From JBCCZC01 sp039188505 (lineage in GTDB: Bacteria > Pseudomonadota > Gammaproteobacteria > Xanthomonadales > SZUA-38): a stretch of DNA of 7,627 nucleotides. The notes under the pieces were generated by a model. That model ran no database searches. It saw only the letters and a program-made list of their open reading frames with translations, and had not been told where the DNA came from. Positions 6,339-7,627 of this stretch are shown piece by piece. Location: contig JBCCZC010000276.1 of assembly GCA_039188505.1 (NCBI GenBank), forward strand, positions 1 to 7,627. The letters run 5' to 3'. Numbering within the stretch: the stretch's first letter is position 1; each line of letters opens with the position of its first letter. Both the position numbers and the translations under genes were made by a program.

Positions 6339-7097
6339 TTACTCCGTCACGGGTACTGCCCGGCAGATCGCAAGGAAGCTGTCTGCTTCCAGCGAAGCGC
6401 CGCCGACCAGCGCGCCGTCGATATCCGGTTGCCCGAACAGCTCGGCGGCATTCGATCCTTTGACGCTGCCGCCATAGAGGATCCGAATGCGACCAGCAAT
6501 TGTAGCATCGGCCGCAGCGATTTTGGACCGAATCGCCGCATGAACGGCCTGAGCCTGGTCCGGAGTCGCCGTGCGCCCGGTGCCGATCGCCCAGACCGGC
6601 TCGTACGCTACAATCGACTGGCCGAGCCCTTCGATCCCGATCTCGCCGATAGCCGCCTCGAGCTGGCCGAGGACCACCGTCTCGGTGTCACCCGCCTCGC
6701 GCTCCTCCAGCGTCTCACCGACACACAGCACCGGCGTCAAGCCGTGCCGGAGAGCGGCCACCATCTTCCGTCCGATCATCTCGCTGGACTCGAGGTGATC
6801 CGCTCGCCGCTCCGAATGACCGCACAGCGTATGCGTCCCGCCGGCATCGACCACCATCGCGCCCGATAGCTCGCCCGTGTGGGCCCCGGCATCGTGCTCG
6901 CTGACATCCTGGCTGCCACAGGCAATGCCCGTGCCGTCCAGTCGTTCTACTGCATACTTTATATAAGGCGCTGGCGGAAAGACCGCACAGTCCACTGATT
7001 CCGGCACGTTTCCCGCGAGGCCGCCGAGCAGATCGTCGACCATCGAGAACGAGCCGTTGAGCTTCCAATTGCCCGCAATCAACAGCCTGCGTGCCAT
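6339..7097 (-). CDS. tpiA: Triosephosphate isomerase
   Basis: This enzyme interconverts dihydroxyacetone phosphate and glyceraldehyde 3-phosphate in cytoplasmic glycolysis and gluconeogenesis. The 252 residues are the normal length for a (beta/alpha)8 TIM barrel. All catalytic residues are visible: N10 and K12 (AGNWKLNG), H94 (CGHSERR) and the base E166 (AYEPVWAIGTG), which precedes flexible loop 6. The phosphate-binding GGS (209-211) and GALVGGASL (228-236) motifs are intact. The start at 7097 gives the expected MARRLLIAGNWK; the only nearby Shine-Dalgarno-like element, GAGG, lies 13 nt upstream, which is weak. It is the first gene of the minus-strand run, 8 nt before secG and divergent from tRNA-Asn. 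Confidence 0.98.
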   Translation of the reverse strand: MARRLLIAGNWKLNGSFSMVDDLLGGLAGNVPESVDCAVFPPAPYIKYAVERLDGTGIACGSQDVSEHDAGAHTGELSGAMVVDAGGTHTLCGHSERRADHLESSEMIGRKMVAALRHGLTPVLCVGETLEEREAGDTETVVLGQLEAAIGEIGIEGLGQSIVAYEPVWAIGTGRTATPDQAQAVHAAIRSKIAAADATIAGRIRILYGGSVKGSNAAELFGQPDIDGALVGGASLEADSFLAICRAVPVTE

Positions 7098-7130
7098 GCG
7101 TTTATCGGCGCCTCAAACAAAGGACGCGGA

Positions 7131-7159
7131 AGGATACCCGGACCAGACCGACGACGCAA
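7131..7159 (-). promoter_or_regulatory. Candidate promoter of tpiA-secG
   Basis: On the minus strand, TTGCGT (7154-7159) and TATCCT (7131-7136) are separated by 17 nt and would start transcription about 27 nt before the tpiA ATG. The match to the sigma-70 consensus is modest (3/6 and 4/6). The -35 overlaps a 13-bp palindrome, CGCAAC-G-GTTGCG at 7155-7167, which could be an operator. This is the best candidate in the tpiA upstream region rather than a firm call. Confidence 0.35.
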
Positions 7160-7194
7160 CGGTTGCGCCCATCAAATCGGAGGGCATTTCGGGG

Positions 7195-7223
7195 TTGACG
7201 CGGGCCGCGTTAGTCCGCACAAT
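7195..7223 (+). promoter_or_regulatory. Promoter of tRNA-Asn
   Basis: TTGACG (7195-7200) and CACAAT (7218-7223) are separated by 17 nt. They are followed by a GC-rich discriminator (TCGCGCC), and the mature tRNA begins 14 nt after the -10. A strong -35 and a GC-rich discriminator are typical of growth-rate-controlled stable-RNA promoters. A perfect palindrome, ACGCGG-G-CCGCGT (7198-7210), covers the end of the -35 and the spacer. Confidence 0.6.
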
Positions 7224-7237
7224 TCGCGCCTCGGTTT

Positions 7238-7313
7238 TCCCCGGTAGCTCAGTTGGTAGAGCAGCTGGCTGTTAACCAGCGGGTCGGCGGTTCGAGCCCG
7301 TCCCGGGGAGCCA
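7238..7313 (+). tRNA. tRNA-Asn(GTT)
   Basis: This is a 76-nt tRNA with encoded CCA. The acceptor arms TCCCCGG and CCGGGGA pair perfectly. The anticodon stem GCTGG/CCAGC encloses the loop CTGTTAA with anticodon GTT (7271-7273), which reads AAU and AAC. The D arm (AGCTCAGTTGGTAGAGC) and the T-loop sequence GGTTCGAGCCC are canonical. It is followed by a 19-nt homopyrimidine tract (7314-7332) that may act in transcript release. No duplicated 3' end is seen, so there is no sign of element integration here. Confidence 0.97.
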
Positions 7314-7397
7314 CCTTTCTTCTTTTCTTCTCGTTTCGCGACGTCGAATCAGGCCTGACCAGAGGCCCGGTTCGGTTTTCGCGTGCCTTTAATTTTT

Positions 7398-7437
7398 CCG
7401 TCATCGCAGCGTCATCGGAGCCTCAACACAGCTTCAA
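7398..7437 (+). promoter_or_regulatory. Tandem Pho-box-like array (candidate PhoB binding site)
   Basis: Four heptamers occur with an exact 11-bp period: CCGTCAT (7398), GCGTCAT (7409), GCCTCAA (7420) and GCTTCAA (7431), each separated by 4 nt and each carrying TCA in register. The PhoB box consensus is a CTGTCAT direct repeat with 4-nt spacers. The first two units match it at 6/7 and 5/7, the last two only at 3/7. A degenerate CTTTAAT sits one period upstream at 7387. The array lies 65-104 nt before the ATG of the downstream gene, as expected for a PhoB-activated promoter. The remainder of the 188-nt gap after tRNA-Asn holds a pyrimidine tract, a 6-bp inverted repeat (7451-7469) and the ribosome-binding site. 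Confidence 0.5.
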
Positions 7438-7486
7438 ACCGGCCTCGGAACATTGGGCGGCTTCCAATGCACCCATCCATGAACTG

Positions 7487-7492
7487 AGGAGG
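7487..7492 (+). promoter_or_regulatory. Strong Shine-Dalgarno site of the truncated 3' gene
   Basis: AGGAGG within GAGGAGGTT is a near-complete match to the 16S anti-Shine-Dalgarno and lies 9 nt before the ATG at 7502. It fixes that start and supports the short open frame as a real gene. Confidence 0.85.
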
Positions 7493-7501
7493 TTACCCCC
7501 C

Positions 7502-7627
7502 ATGGATCAGATCGATCGGGAAGATCATTTGAACCACGAGATCGACGTTGCCCTTGAGGATCGTGAGCGCGCCGGTACGCCCTTCGAGGCCGTGCTGAAA
7601 AAGCGGCTCAGCCGCCGAGCCATGCTC
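7502..7627 (+). CDS. N-terminus of a probable Tat-exported PhoX/DUF839-type phosphatase (truncated by window edge)
   Basis: Only the first 42 codons are present. The protein starts with a charged, acidic segment (MDQIDREDHLNHEIDV...), followed by TPFEAVLKKRLSRRAML at 26-42. SRRAML (37-42) fits the start of a twin-arginine export motif (S-R-R-x-F/L). A short acidic leader followed by a phrase like F-x-x-x-L-x-x-R-L-S-R-R-x-x-L is what I recall of PhoX-family (DUF839) alkaline phosphatases, which are periplasmic or extracellular enzymes releasing phosphate from organic esters. No hydrophobic core or catalytic region is visible, so the family assignment is inference, though the Pho-box-like array upstream supports it. 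Other Tat substrates remain possible. The start is secured by the strong Shine-Dalgarno. Confidence 0.6.
   Translation, partial: MDQIDREDHLNHEIDVALEDRERAGTPFEAVLKKRLSRRAML

Noticed and set aside
7314..7332. 19-nt homopyrimidine tract as an intrinsic terminator after tRNA-Asn
   Set aside because: No hairpin other than the tRNA itself precedes it, and the T-run is broken by C; it is noted in the tRNA entry but not called.
7290..7627. Possible integration site of a mobile element at the 3' end of tRNA-Asn
   Set aside because: No direct repeat of the tRNA 3' end and no integrase gene are seen downstream. The following gene has chromosomal-style regulation.

Overview
The window is high-GC bacterial chromosome, almost certainly from a gammaproteobacterium. 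Three things point there: nuoC and nuoD are separate genes, the order tpiA-secG-tRNA-Leu-nuoABCDEFG is one I recall from Xanthomonadales, Chromatiales and Legionellales, and both tRNA genes encode their CCA ends. I cannot name the genus. No mobile element, CRISPR array or foreign-looking segment is visible.

Layout, following the minus-strand transcription from right to left. tpiA (6339-7097, triosephosphate isomerase) is followed 8 nt later by secG (5872-6330, a Sec translocon subunit with a long acidic tail). Next come a tRNA-Leu(GAG) gene (5754-5838) flanked by two perfect hairpins, then nuoA, nuoB, nuoC, nuoD, nuoE, nuoF and the first 322 codons of nuoG, which runs off the left edge at base 1. 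The seven nuo genes are packed with 4-nt stop/start overlaps (A/B, B/C, D/E, F/G), an 8-nt overlap (C/D) and a 3-nt gap (E/F). Every Fe-S ligand set expected for NuoB, E and F and for the N-terminal part of NuoG is present, so this looks like a working NADH:quinone oxidoreductase (complex I). NuoEFG form the NADH-oxidising module, NuoBCD the connecting and quinone-reducing module, and NuoA is a membrane subunit.

On the plus strand at the right, a tRNA-Asn(GTT) gene (7238-7313) is divergent from tpiA and has its own recognisable promoter. It is followed by the start of a new gene at 7502, cut by the right edge after 42 codons. That fragment ends in a twin-arginine-like motif and resembles the N-terminus of PhoX/DUF839 secreted alkaline phosphatases. 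Upstream lies an 11-bp-periodic array of Pho-box-like heptamers (7398-7437), which independently suggests PhoB-controlled phosphate scavenging.

Most of the window is housekeeping DNA. I found no undescribed system. The most interesting spots are the Pho-box-like array with its truncated gene, the acidic SecG tail, and the pair of hairpins around tRNA-Leu, one of which looks like an intrinsic terminator only on the strand opposite to the genes.
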